58,668 nucleotides of DNA. Source: Ectopseudomonas oleovorans (GTDB lineage Bacteria; Pseudomonadota; Gammaproteobacteria; Pseudomonadales; Pseudomonadaceae). The stretch is from the NCBI RefSeq assembly GCF_003052605.1, contig NZ_QASO01000026.1, forward strand, positions 1 to 58,668, in the 5' to 3' direction. The position numbers and the translations under genes are program-made. Numbering within the stretch: the first letter of the stretch is position 1; the number at the start of each line of letters is the position of its first letter. This document shows, in pieces, positions 1 through 7,705 of this stretch. Under the pieces are notes generated by a model that worked only from the letters and a program-made list of their open reading frames with translations, did no database searches and was not told where the DNA came from.

Positions 1-138
1 CACGAACAGCACCGGGTTGAACACCTCCACCTTGATGTCCAGCTCGACCAGCGCGGCCAGTCCATTGATGGATTTGCGGAAGTCGACGGGCTTTGGGTAG
101 AGATAGACCTTCTGCACTTTGGCGTCGGGACGCATCAT
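1..138 (-). CDS. tnpB: IS66-family transposition protein TnpB (Orf2), cut by window edge
   Basis: The reverse strand reads from an ATG at 138 for 46 codons with no stop before the window edge. The start MMRPDAKVQKVYLYPKPVDF, followed by RKSINGLAALVELD, is the highly conserved N-terminus of IS66 Orf2/TnpB, an accessory protein of IS66 transposition. The full protein is about 110-120 residues, so roughly the first 40% is seen. In complete IS66 elements tnpA lies just upstream; I see no open frame of useful length in 139-470, so the element may be partial or of a tnpA-less type. The remainder lies off the left edge. The identification is firm; completeness of the element is unknown. Confidence 0.85.
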   Translation of the reverse strand, partial: MMRPDAKVQKVYLYPKPVDFRKSINGLAALVELDIKVEVFNPVLFV

Positions 139-580
139 GACGGAACTCCACGGGAAAATAGGGAGCCCAGCATCCGGGATACGGAGAGGTCAGTTGAAGA
201 TGGGGTCTATGGAGCGCATACGCTGAAACGGAGTGGTGAAGCGATATTGGGGCGTGGCGGGCTATAGGCTCTACTGGGTTTCTTGCTGCTTGCCTCGAAG
301 AACCGAGGGATTCTCGATGAGCGTATTTGAGCGTCAGTGGGCTTGAGTCAAATCATTATGCTGCATGAGAAGATTAAGCCAGTACTCGAAATGCCATAGA
401 CCCGAGCTGCGTATGAACTTATTGCGGCGCGGTTTAGGCACAGAATTGGCACAGCACGAATAATCATAACTTCATGGCTCTGAGTGCAGTACTCATTCTG
501 CCTAAGGCTACGGATTTAGTGCATACAAGAAAATCAACTTCGACGGGAAGCCGATCAAGTGGGGTAAGTCACGGGGGATA
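139..580. other. Gene-poor stretch between IS66 tnpB and tRNA-Arg
   Basis: No convincing gene is seen. A short frame at 506-646 (+) reads GYGFSAYKKINFDGKPIKWG and then runs into the antisense of the tRNA, ending at a TGA at 644-646. Upstream of it, at about 437-461, is a repeated TGGCACAG-like string (cacagaattggcacagcac). Short direct repeats of this kind are common between an integrase gene and its tRNA target, but no integrase is visible here. I read the stretch as eroded edge sequence of an island or mobile element. Confidence 0.4.
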
Positions 581-657
581 TGGCGCACCTGGCGGGATTC
601 GAACCCACGACCCTTGCCTTCGGAGGGCAATACTCTATCCAGCTGAGCTACAGGTGC
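581..657 (-). tRNA. tRNA-Arg (anticodon CCG)
   Basis: The reverse strand folds as a full cloverleaf. The acceptor stem GCACCTG pairs with CAGGTGC, followed by discriminator G and an encoded CCA. The D-arm has GCTC/GAGT, the anticodon stem is TTGCC/GGCAA with loop CTCCGAA (anticodon CCG, decoding CGG), and the T-arm GTGGG-TTCGAAT-CCCGC is canonical. Length is 77 nt. Sixty bp upstream in the sense of transcription lies a truncated near-copy (718-757). tRNA-Arg genes are frequent integration targets, which suits the IS remnant and empty DNA on the 3' side. Confidence 0.95.
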
Positions 658-717
658 GTATGTGTTGCGGCGGTCTATTTGACCATTAGCTGACACCCTT
701 CTCAACTCGATGAGTAT

Positions 718-757
718 CCTTCGGAGGGCGGTACTCTATCCTGCTGAGCTACGAGTG
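718..757 (-). pseudogene. Truncated tRNA-Arg, 5' half only
   Basis: On the reverse strand from 757 there is a tRNA 5' half: acceptor strand GCACTCG, D-arm GCTCAGCAGGATAGAGT, anticodon stem CCGCC and loop CTCCGAA with anticodon CCG, then only GG of the 3' stem before identity is lost. The T-arm and acceptor 3' strand are absent. It matches the intact tRNA at 581-657 apart from stem changes. Loss exactly at the anticodon loop is the break expected from tyrosine-recombinase integration in a tRNA gene; a decayed tandem tRNA copy is the alternative. Confidence 0.75.
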
Positions 758-1105
758 CGTTGCGGGGCGCAATCATACGCATCTCGGCGGTTAGCGTCCA
801 TTCTGCATGGGCGTGCATTATTCAGAACGCGCTTTACACTTTTGAGCCGTTTCAAAGGCTGTTTTGGAAGTTTTGTCATTATTTTGCGGTTTTTGCCTTG
901 CCGCCTATTGCCCTTTATCCCGCCCGATCCTAGGATTTGTTTGAGATTTCAAACGGCGTGTTCGGTCATTCTGAACCCTCGCGCGTTCAACGGCTCTGAA
1001 TCCATTACCAGGCCCCGCACGGCTCCCCTTTCGGCCTTGCGGGCTCTGTCCGTGACTCCAACGACTTACGCCGACGCCAGGGCGCCGGAACTGAAGGAGA
1101 CTGCC
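758..1105. other. Gap between tRNA fragment and gabD
   Basis: No independent gene is recognised. The gabD frame stays open back to about 710, but the upstream codons look non-coding (Phe/Leu/Cys/Arg-rich) and the family start is at 1106. The stretch around 830-960 is less GC-rich than its surroundings (for example 853-900) and is a likely place for the gabDT promoter; I could not fix a -10/-35 pair. A good Shine-Dalgarno (AAGGAG, 1093-1098) precedes gabD. Confidence 0.4.
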
Positions 1106-2557
1106 ATGCAACTGAAAGACCCCCAGCTGCTGCGCCAACAGGCTTATATCGATGGCCAGTGGTTGGACGCCGACAGCGGTCAGACCATTGCCGTGAACAA
1201 CCCGGCCACTGGCGAGATCATCGGCCATGTTCCGAAGATGGGCCGTGCGGAAACTCGCCGCGCCGTCGAAGCCGCCGAGAAGGCGCTGCCGGCCTGGCGT
1301 GCGCTGACTGCCAAGGAGCGTGCGAACAAGCTGCGTCGCTGGTTCGAGCTGCTGATGGAAAACCAGGATGACCTGGGCCGTCTGATGACCCTGGAGCAGG
1401 GCAAGCCGCTGGCCGAAGCCAAGGGCGAGATCGCCTACGCCGCCTCCTTCATCGAGTGGTTCGCCGAAGAGGCCAAGCGCGTTTACGGTGACGTGATCCC
1501 CGGTCACCAGCCGGACAAGCGCCTGATCGTGATCAAGCAGCCGATCGGTGTGACTGCCGCCATCACCCCGTGGAACTTCCCCGCCGCGATGATCACCCGC
1601 AAGGCAGGCCCAGCGCTGGCCGCTGGTTGCACCATGGTGATCAAGCCGGCCTCGCAAACCCCGTTCTCCGCCCTGGCCCTAGTCGAGCTGGCCGAGCGCG
1701 CCGGTATCCCCAAAGGTGTGCTGAGCGTGGTCACCGGTAGCGCTGGTGAAGTGGGTGGCGAGCTGACCAGCAACCCGATCGTGCGCAAGCTGTCCTTCAC
1801 TGGCTCGACCGAAATCGGCCGCCAGCTGATGGCCGAATGCGCCCAGGACATCAAGAAGGTGTCGCTGGAGCTGGGCGGCAACGCGCCGTTCATCGTCTTC
1901 GATGACGCCGATCTGGAAGCCGCCGTCGAAGGCGCGCTGATCTCCAAGTACCGCAACAACGGCCAGACCTGCGTCTGCGCCAACCGTATCTACGTGCAGG
2001 ACGCCGTCTACGATGCCTTCGCCGAGAAGCTGATCGCGGCAGTGGGCAAGCTGAAGATCGGCAATGGTCTGGAAGATGGCACCACCACCGGCCCGCTGAT
2101 CGACGAGAAGGCCGTGGCCAAGGTTCAGGAGCACATCGAGGACGCCGTTGGCAAAGGCGCCAAGCTGGCCCTGGGCGGCAAGCCGCACGCCCTGGGTGGC
2201 ACCTTCTTCGAGCCGACCATTCTGCTCGACGTACCGAAAACCGCCGCCGTTGCTAAAGAAGAGACCTTCGGCCCGCTGGCGCCGCTGTTCCGCTTCAAGG
2301 ACGAGGCCGAAGTGGTCGCCATGGCCAACGATACCGAGTTTGGCCTGGCTTCCTACTTCTATGCCCGTGATCTGGGCCGCGTGTTCCGCGTGGCCGAAGC
2401 GCTGGAGTACGGCATGGTGGGTATCAACACCGGCCTGATCTCCAACGAAGTCGCGCCGTTCGGCGGCGTGAAGGCGTCCGGCCTGGGCCGTGAAGGCTCC
2501 AAGTACGGGATCGAGGATTACCTCGAGATCAAGTACATGTGCCTCGGTGGAATCTGA
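1106..2557 (+). CDS. gabD: Succinate-semialdehyde dehydrogenase (NADP+) GabD
   Basis: Cytosolic aldehyde dehydrogenase oxidising succinate semialdehyde to succinate, the last step of GABA breakdown before the TCA cycle. The 483-residue product has the usual GabD length. The ALDH signatures are present: TPWNFP near residue 155, ELGGNAPF with general base Glu255, and GQTCVCANR with nucleophile Cys289. The protein ends in KYMCLGGI, as in other GabD proteins. The ATG at 1106 is chosen over upstream in-frame starts because AAGGAG lies 7 nt before it and it gives the family N-terminus (MQLKDPQLLRQQAYIDGQW). gabT follows after 157 bp on the same strand, making a gabDT pair. Confidence 0.96.
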   Translation: MQLKDPQLLRQQAYIDGQWLDADSGQTIAVNNPATGEIIGHVPKMGRAETRRAVEAAEKALPAWRALTAKERANKLRRWFELLMENQDDLGRLMTLEQGKPLAEAKGEIAYAASFIEWFAEEAKRVYGDVIPGHQPDKRLIVIKQPIGVTAAITPWNFPAAMITRKAGPALAAGCTMVIKPASQTPFSALALVELAERAGIPKGVLSVVTGSAGEVGGELTSNPIVRKLSFTGSTEIGRQLMAECAQDIKKVSLELGGNAPFIVFDDADLEAAVEGALISKYRNNGQTCVCANRIYVQDAVYDAFAEKLIAAVGKLKIGNGLEDGTTTGPLIDEKAVAKVQEHIEDAVGKGAKLALGGKPHALGGTFFEPTILLDVPKTAAVAKEETFGPLAPLFRFKDEAEVVAMANDTEFGLASYFYARDLGRVFRVAEALEYGMVGINTGLISNEVAPFGGVKASGLGREGSKYGIEDYLEIKYMCLGGI

Positions 2558-2714
2558 TTCGGAAATCCGCTGATTTCCAAGACGGGGCAAGGTGCGAAAG
2601 AGCGTGCGGCGCCCCGGTTGTAAGTCGTAACCCTATTGAGTCCCTCGCGGGCTCGGTTCAGTCGATCATCGCATGCTGAGCCGACCTCCCGCCGGGGATG
2701 ACCATGAGGACACC

Positions 2715-3995
2715 ATGAGCAAGACCAACGAATCCCTGCTGCAACGCCGTGCCGCCGCTGTTCCGCGCGGTGTTGGCCAGATCCACCCGATCGTCGCCGA
2801 GCGCGCCGAGAACGCCACTGTGTGGGACGTCGAAGGCCGCGAGTACATCGACTTCGCCGGCGGCATCGCCGTACTGAACACCGGCCACCTGCATCCGAAG
2901 GTGATCGCTGCCGTTCAGGAGCAACTGAACAAGCTGACCCACACCTGCTTCCAGGTGCTGGCCTACGAGCCCTACATTGAGCTTTGTGAGGAGATCGCCA
3001 AGCGCGTACCGGGTGACTTCGCCAAGAAGACCCTGCTGGTCACCTCCGGCTCCGAAGCCGTGGAGAACGCCGTGAAGATCGCCCGTGCCGCCACCGGTCG
3101 TGCCGGCGTTATCGCCTTCACCGGCGCCTACCACGGCCGCACCATGATGACCCTGTCGCTGACCGGCAAGGTCGTGCCGTACTCTGCCGGCATGGGCCTG
3201 ATGCCTGCTGGCGTGTACCGTGCCCAGGCGCCGTGCCCGCTGCATGGCGTGAGCGAGGACGAGTCCATCGCCAGCATCGAGCGCATCTTCAAGAACGACG
3301 CGCAGCCGCAGGACATCGCTGCGATCATCATCGAGCCGGTGCAGGGCGAGGGCGGTTTCTACGTCAACTCGCCGGCCTTCATGCAGCGCCTGCGCGCCCT
3401 GTGCGACCAGCACGGCATCCTGCTGATCGCTGACGAAGTGCAGACCGGCGCTGGCCGTACCGGCACCTTCTTCGCCACCGAGCAACTGGGCGTGGTGCCG
3501 GATCTGACCACCTTCGCCAAGTCCGTTGGCGGCGGCTTCCCGATCTCCGGCGTGTGCGGCAAGGCCGAGATCATGGACAAGATCGCTCCCGGTGGCCTGG
3601 GCGGCACCTATGCTGGCAGCCCGATCGCCTGCGCCGCGGCCCTGGCCGTACTCAAGGTATTCGACGAAGAGAACCTGCTGGCGCGCTCCAACGCCGTGGG
3701 TGAGAAGCTCAAAGCCGGCCTGAACAAGATCGCCGAGAAACACAAGGTGATTGGCGACGTGCGCGGCCTGGGTTCGATGGTCGCCATCGAGCTGTTCGAG
3801 GGCGGTGACGTGCACAAGCCGGCTGCCGAGTTGGTCGGCAAGATCGTCGCCAAGGCGCGCGAGAAGGGCCTGATCCTGCTGTCGTGCGGCACCTACTACA
3901 ACGTCATCCGTTTCCTGATGCCTGTCACCATCCCTGACGCGCAACTGGAAAAAGGCATCGCCATCGTCGCCGAGTGCTTCGACGAGCTGGCCTGA
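2715..3995 (+). CDS. gabT: 4-aminobutyrate aminotransferase GabT
   Basis: PLP-dependent class III aminotransferase transferring the amino group of GABA to 2-oxoglutarate, giving succinate semialdehyde for GabD and glutamate. The 426-residue length is typical. Visible motifs are TSGSEAVENA for cofactor phosphate binding, IIEPVQGEGGF, ADEVQTGAGRTG and TTFAKSVGGGFP, with the Schiff-base lysine at about residue 269. The start at 2715 (MSKTNESLLQRR) matches the family; an upstream in-frame start at 2673 would add 14 unconserved residues. A strong terminator at 4047-4072 closes the unit. Related enzymes also accept 5-aminovalerate; sequence alone cannot separate the two. Confidence 0.95.
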   Translation: MSKTNESLLQRRAAAVPRGVGQIHPIVAERAENATVWDVEGREYIDFAGGIAVLNTGHLHPKVIAAVQEQLNKLTHTCFQVLAYEPYIELCEEIAKRVPGDFAKKTLLVTSGSEAVENAVKIARAATGRAGVIAFTGAYHGRTMMTLSLTGKVVPYSAGMGLMPAGVYRAQAPCPLHGVSEDESIASIERIFKNDAQPQDIAAIIIEPVQGEGGFYVNSPAFMQRLRALCDQHGILLIADEVQTGAGRTGTFFATEQLGVVPDLTTFAKSVGGGFPISGVCGKAEIMDKIAPGGLGGTYAGSPIACAAALAVLKVFDEENLLARSNAVGEKLKAGLNKIAEKHKVIGDVRGLGSMVAIELFEGGDVHKPAAELVGKIVAKAREKGLILLSCGTYYNVIRFLMPVTIPDAQLEKGIAIVAECFDELA

Positions 3996-4046
3996 GTCGT
4001 TCCTGCTGTACCTGCGCCCGTGGCTCACCAGGCCGGGCGCACCTGA

Positions 4047-4072
4047 GACCCGCCGCGTGCGGGTCTTTTTTT
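4047..4072 (+). terminator. Rho-independent terminator after gabT
   Basis: Seven-bp stem GACCCGC/GCGGGTC with a 5-nt loop, followed by seven T residues, 52 bp after the gabT stop. Confidence 0.9.
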
Positions 4073-4086
4073 GCCTGCCGGCTGGG

Positions 4087-4139
4087 GTAGGGCGGGTGAA
4101 ACCCGCCAGTTCCTTCAAGGCGGGTTGCACCCGCCCTAC
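4087..4139. repeat. Palindrome pair of the gtaggg(c/t)ggg type
   Basis: Two inverted halves, beginning gtagggcgggtgaaacccgcc and ending with its near mirror, about 53 bp in total. It lies between gabT and the convergent cupin gene. This is a REP/BIME-like intergenic repeat; variants recur at 16134-16289 and 57243-57358. Confidence 0.75.
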
Positions 4140-4234
4140 ACGACGCGCGCTCCACTGCCGCTGGGCATGGGGCGCGCAGAAAAAGGCCCGCGCAAGGCGG
4201 GCCAAAGGGTGACAAGCAACAGGAGTTCGGGAAC

Positions 4235-4594
4235 CTACTTGGGCTCGAAGATCACATACACCTTGCGGCAGGCTTCGAGCACTTCCCAGGTGCCGGAAAA
4301 GCCAGCAGGAATCACGAAACGGTCGCCGGCGCGTACGGTCTTGGCGTTGCCGTCGGCGTCACGCAGCACGGACACGCCCTGGAGAATCTCGCAGTACTCG
4401 TACTCGGTGTAGCTCACCGTCCATTGACCCACGGCGCCTTCCCAGATGCCCGTGCTGAACTGACCGCACGGGCTGCTGTAGTGGTTGCGCACGCTTTGCT
4501 CGGGGTCGCCCTTGAGCACTTTTTCCGGCGCTGGGCGATAGTGTTCGGCGGCCGTGCCAGCCTGGGCGAAGTCGACGATCTGTTCGATGTTCAT
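4235..4594 (-). CDS. Cupin-domain protein (EutQ-like/DUF861), 119 aa
   Basis: Small single-domain cupin. The second half (SYTEYEYCEILQGVSVLRDA, then GDRFVIPAGFSGTWEVLE and a KVYVIFEP end) is typical of the DUF861/EutQ-type cupin fold. The catalytic role is unknown; such proteins often sit next to amine or amino-acid catabolic genes, as here between gabDT and the kauB-like gene. From memory, a similar gene precedes kauB in P. aeruginosa. The start at 4594 (MNIEQIVDF) is preferred over the longer frame from 4690, whose extra N-terminus is Cys/His-rich and unlike the family. It converges on gabT. Confidence 0.8.
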   Translation of the reverse strand: MNIEQIVDFAQAGTAAEHYRPAPEKVLKGDPEQSVRNHYSSPCGQFSTGIWEGAVGQWTVSYTEYEYCEILQGVSVLRDADGNAKTVRAGDRFVIPAGFSGTWEVLEACRKVYVIFEPK

Positions 4595-4848
4595 CTGGCT
4601 GTTCCATGGTTTCGGTGGCGGCAACCGCGCGACCAGCAGGGCCTTCGCGGGAAAGTCGTGGCAGCAGTCTATGTTTAAAAAAACGCACATGACAAGGGCT
4701 TTTGCCGGTCCGTGTCAAAAATATTGAAAAGCCACAGCCCCCTGGTTTAGTGTGTCAGCCAGGATCTGGCCAGCGATCTGGCCTTGCAGAATTATTGACA
4801 GTGCGCGCCCTCGCAGGCGCCGCTTCCACCCATTGAGAGGATGCCGGA

Positions 4849-6342
4849 ATGACTAGCCTGACTCGTGCCGACTGGGAACAGCGTGCCAAGACCCTGACCA
4901 TCGAAACCCGTGCGTTCGTACACGGCGAGTACCGCTCCGCCGAGTCTGGCGCTACCTTCGAATGCATCAGCCCGGTCGACGGCCGCCTGCTTGGCATGGT
5001 GGCCAGCTGTGACCAGGCTGACGCTGACGTGGCGGTCAAGGATGCCCGCGCCACCTTCGAATCCGGTGTGTGGTCACGCATGGCCCCGGCCAAGCGCAAG
5101 AAGGTGATGATCCGCTTCGCCGAGCTGATCGAAGAGCGCGGTCAGGAGTTGGCCCTGTTGGAAACCCTCGATATGGGCAAGCCGATCAGCGACTCGCTGA
5201 GCATCGACGTCGGCAGCGCCGCCAACGCCATCCGCTGGAGCGGCGAGGCCATCGACAAGGTCTATGACGAGGTCGCTGCCACGCCTCACGACCAGCTCGG
5301 CCTGGTCACCCGCGAGCCGGTGGGTGTGGTCGCCGCCATCGTACCGTGGAACTTCCCGCTGCTGATGTCCTGCTGGAAGCTCGGTCCGGCGTTGGCCACC
5401 GGTAACTCGGTCATTCTCAAACCGTCCGAGAAGTCGCCGCTGACCGGCATCCGCATCGCCCAGTTGGCCATCGAGGCCGGCATTCCGGCGGGCGTGTTCA
5501 ACGTGCTGCCAGGCTTCGGCCACACCGTCGGCAAGGCCCTTGCTCTGCACATGGACGTCGACACCCTGGTGTTCACCGGCTCGACCAAGATCGCCAAGCA
5601 ACTGATGATCTACGCCGGCGAGTCGAACATGAAGCGCGTCTGGCTGGAAGCAGGCGGCAAGAGCCCGAACATCGTCTTCGCTGACGCGCCGGACCTGCAG
5701 GCCGCTGCCGAAGCGGCTGCCAGCGCCATTGCCTTCAACCAGGGCGAGGTCTGCACCGCCGGTTCGCGCCTGCTGGTGGAGAACTCGATCAAGGACAAGT
5801 TCGTGCCCATGGTGGTCGAGGCGATCAAGGCCTGGAAACCGGGCAACCCGCTGGACCCGGCAACCAATGTCGGTGCGCTGGTCGACACCACCCAGATGAA
5901 CCAGGTGCTGAACTACATCCAGGCCGGTCACGAAGACGGCGCCAAGCTGGTGGCCGGCGGCAAGCGGGTGATGGAGGAGACCGGCGGCACCTATGTCGAG
6001 CCGACCATCTTCGACGGGGTGAACAACGCCATGCGCATCGCCAAGGAAGAGATCTTCGGCCCGGTGCTGTCGGTGATCGGTTTCGATGACGAGGCCGATG
6101 CCGTGGCCATCGCCAACGACACCATCTATGGCCTGGCGGCAGGTATCTGGACCAGCAACCTGTCCCGCGCCCATCGCGTTGGCCGCGCCGTGCGTGCCGG
6201 CAGCGTGTGGATCAACCAGTACGATGGCGGTGACATGACCGCGCCGTTCGGTGGTTTCAAGCAGTCCGGCAACGGTCGCGACAAGTCGCTGCATGCCTTC
6301 GACAAGTACACCGAGATCAAGGCCACCTGGATCAAGCTGTAG
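4849..6342 (+). CDS. kauB: Gamma-aminobutyraldehyde-type dehydrogenase (KauB/PuuC family)
   Basis: NAD(P)+-dependent aldehyde dehydrogenase, 497 residues. In pseudomonads this family oxidises 4-guanidinobutyraldehyde, 4-aminobutyraldehyde or gamma-glutamyl-aminobutyraldehyde during agmatine, putrescine and higher-polyamine breakdown, yielding GABA for GabT/GabD. ALDH motifs: VPWNFPLL near 166, LEAGGKSPN with Glu267, NQGEVCTAGSR with Cys302, and the PFGGFKQSGNGRDKS C-terminal signature of the PuuC group. The ATG at 4849 has GAGAGGATG upstream. It is followed by a co-directional MFS gene and a converging PuuB-like oxidase. Exact substrate is inferred from family and context. Confidence 0.88.
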   Translation: MTSLTRADWEQRAKTLTIETRAFVHGEYRSAESGATFECISPVDGRLLGMVASCDQADADVAVKDARATFESGVWSRMAPAKRKKVMIRFAELIEERGQELALLETLDMGKPISDSLSIDVGSAANAIRWSGEAIDKVYDEVAATPHDQLGLVTREPVGVVAAIVPWNFPLLMSCWKLGPALATGNSVILKPSEKSPLTGIRIAQLAIEAGIPAGVFNVLPGFGHTVGKALALHMDVDTLVFTGSTKIAKQLMIYAGESNMKRVWLEAGGKSPNIVFADAPDLQAAAEAAASAIAFNQGEVCTAGSRLLVENSIKDKFVPMVVEAIKAWKPGNPLDPATNVGALVDTTQMNQVLNYIQAGHEDGAKLVAGGKRVMEETGGTYVEPTIFDGVNNAMRIAKEEIFGPVLSVIGFDDEADAVAIANDTIYGLAAGIWTSNLSRAHRVGRAVRAGSVWINQYDGGDMTAPFGGFKQSGNGRDKSLHAFDKYTEIKATWIKL

Positions 6343-6385
6343 CGGTACCGGGACGATCTCCTGGTCGTCGGCCAGGTAATCGGCT

Positions 6386-6411
6386 CCCCTCTCCCATTTA
6401 TGGGAGAGGGG
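6386..6411. repeat. Perfect 10-bp inverted repeat (CCCCTCTCCC/GGGAGAGGGG)
   Basis: Ten-bp perfect stem with a 6-nt loop (ATTTAT), 43 bp after the kauB stop. Part of a widespread GC-rich intergenic repeat (cccctctccca...gggagaggggctggggga). There is no T-run, so it is not a classical terminator, though a stable transcript hairpin is expected. Confidence 0.7.
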
Positions 6412-6534
6412 CTGGGGGAGAGGGCCGAGAACGCAGCGAAACTGCCGGCTATCTCGCTCCCGAAACCTACGGCCGGGTTCCCGAGGAGCCCGGCCGTTGT
6501 CTTTGCAGTGGCTCGTCTGCCAAGGAATTCACCA

Positions 6535-7692
6535 ATGCGTTGGGGCACCTACTTCGCCGTCTGCTCGGCGGTCATCAGCATCGGGTTGGCGCTGGGCGTG
6601 ACCATGCCGCTGGTGTCGTTGCGCCTGGAAAGCTGGGGCTATGATTCTTTTGCCATTGGTGTGATGGCGGCCACTCCTGCGGTTGGTGTGTTGCTCGGAG
6701 CTTCGCTGGCCGGGCGCCTGGCGGCACGTTTCGGTACCACCGTGCTGATGCAGCTGTGTCTGTTGCTCGGTGCGCTGTCGGTGGCTGGCCTGGCGCTGGT
6801 GCAGAATTATGCGGTGTGGGTGGGGCTGCGGCTGTTCCTCGGCGTGGCGCTGACCGTGGTGTTCGTGCTCGGCGAAAGCTGGATCAACCAGCTCGCCGTG
6901 GAAAAGTGGCGCGGCCGTCTGGTGGCGCTCTATGGCACCGGCTATGCGCTGAGCCAGCTCAGCGGGCCGTTGCTGCTGACAGCGCTCGGCACGGCGACCG
7001 ACCGGGGTTTCTGGACGGGCGTGTGTCTGCTGATCGGCGGTTCGCTGATTCTGCTCGGGCGCACCGGTGCACCCCAGGTGGATGCGCATAGCGCTTCTGG
7101 GCGCGGGCTATTGGTGTTCTGCCGCAAGTTGCCGGCGATTGCCTGGGCGGTAATGCTGTTCGCCGCCTTCGAGGCGATGATGCTGACCCTGTTGCCGATC
7201 TACAGCCTGCGCCAGGGCTTCACCCAGGAGGTGGCGCTGGTCATGGTCAGCGTGGTGGTGATCGGCGATGCCGCGCTGCAACTGCCCATCGGCTGGCTGG
7301 CCGACCGCATGTCGCGGCAGACCTTGTTCCGCTGTTGTGGCGTGGTGTTGCTGCTGTCCAGTCTGGCGATACCGTTGCTCCTGCACACGCCGCTGATCTG
7401 GCCGGTGTTCGTTGCCTTCGGTGCCAGCGCCGGTGGTCTGTTCACCCTGTCGCTGATCATGATCGGCGAGCGTTACCGCGATGATGAACTGGTGCGTGCC
7501 AACGCCCACGTCGCTCAGCTGTGGGGCCTGGGTTGCCTGGTCGGGCCGCTGGCCACGGGCGCCGTCAGTCAGTGGCTGAGCAGCCATGCGTTGCCGCTGA
7601 TGATGGCTGCCGGTGCCTTGGTATTCATCATCCTGGCCAGTCAGCGCGGTGCCTTCAGCGAGATGCAGGCAGTGGGCGCGGCACGCTCCTGA
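6535..7692 (+). CDS. Major facilitator superfamily transporter (YcaD-like)
   Basis: 385-residue inner-membrane protein with about 12 hydrophobic helices (for example TYFAVCSAVISIGLALGVTM at residues 4-23) and the MFS loop motif GRLAARFG between helices 2 and 3. The second half repeats it (GWLADRMSRQTLF). Its place between a kauB-type dehydrogenase and a polyamine-type oxidase suggests uptake or export of an amine or an intermediate, but the substrate is not shown by sequence. The start at 6535 follows CAAGGAATTCACCA; a longer in-frame start at 6400 would read through the upstream hairpin repeat and is rejected. Confidence 0.88.
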   Translation: MRWGTYFAVCSAVISIGLALGVTMPLVSLRLESWGYDSFAIGVMAATPAVGVLLGASLAGRLAARFGTTVLMQLCLLLGALSVAGLALVQNYAVWVGLRLFLGVALTVVFVLGESWINQLAVEKWRGRLVALYGTGYALSQLSGPLLLTALGTATDRGFWTGVCLLIGGSLILLGRTGAPQVDAHSASGRGLLVFCRKLPAIAWAVMLFAAFEAMMLTLLPIYSLRQGFTQEVALVMVSVVVIGDAALQLPIGWLADRMSRQTLFRCCGVVLLLSSLAIPLLLHTPLIWPVFVAFGASAGGLFTLSLIMIGERYRDDELVRANAHVAQLWGLGCLVGPLATGAVSQWLSSHALPLMMAAGALVFIILASQRGAFSEMQAVGAARS

Positions 7693-7705
7693 TGCCGCTG
7701 GCCAG

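Noticed and set aside
506..646. Integrase C-terminus running into the tRNA
   Set aside because: The 47-codon frame ends with the usual antisense-tRNA peptide but shows no integrase catalytic motif; kept only as part of the eroded region.
710..1105. 132-codon N-terminal extension of gabD
   Set aside because: Unconserved Cys/Arg/Phe-rich translation covering the tRNA fragment and likely promoter; the family start with a good Shine-Dalgarno is at 1106.
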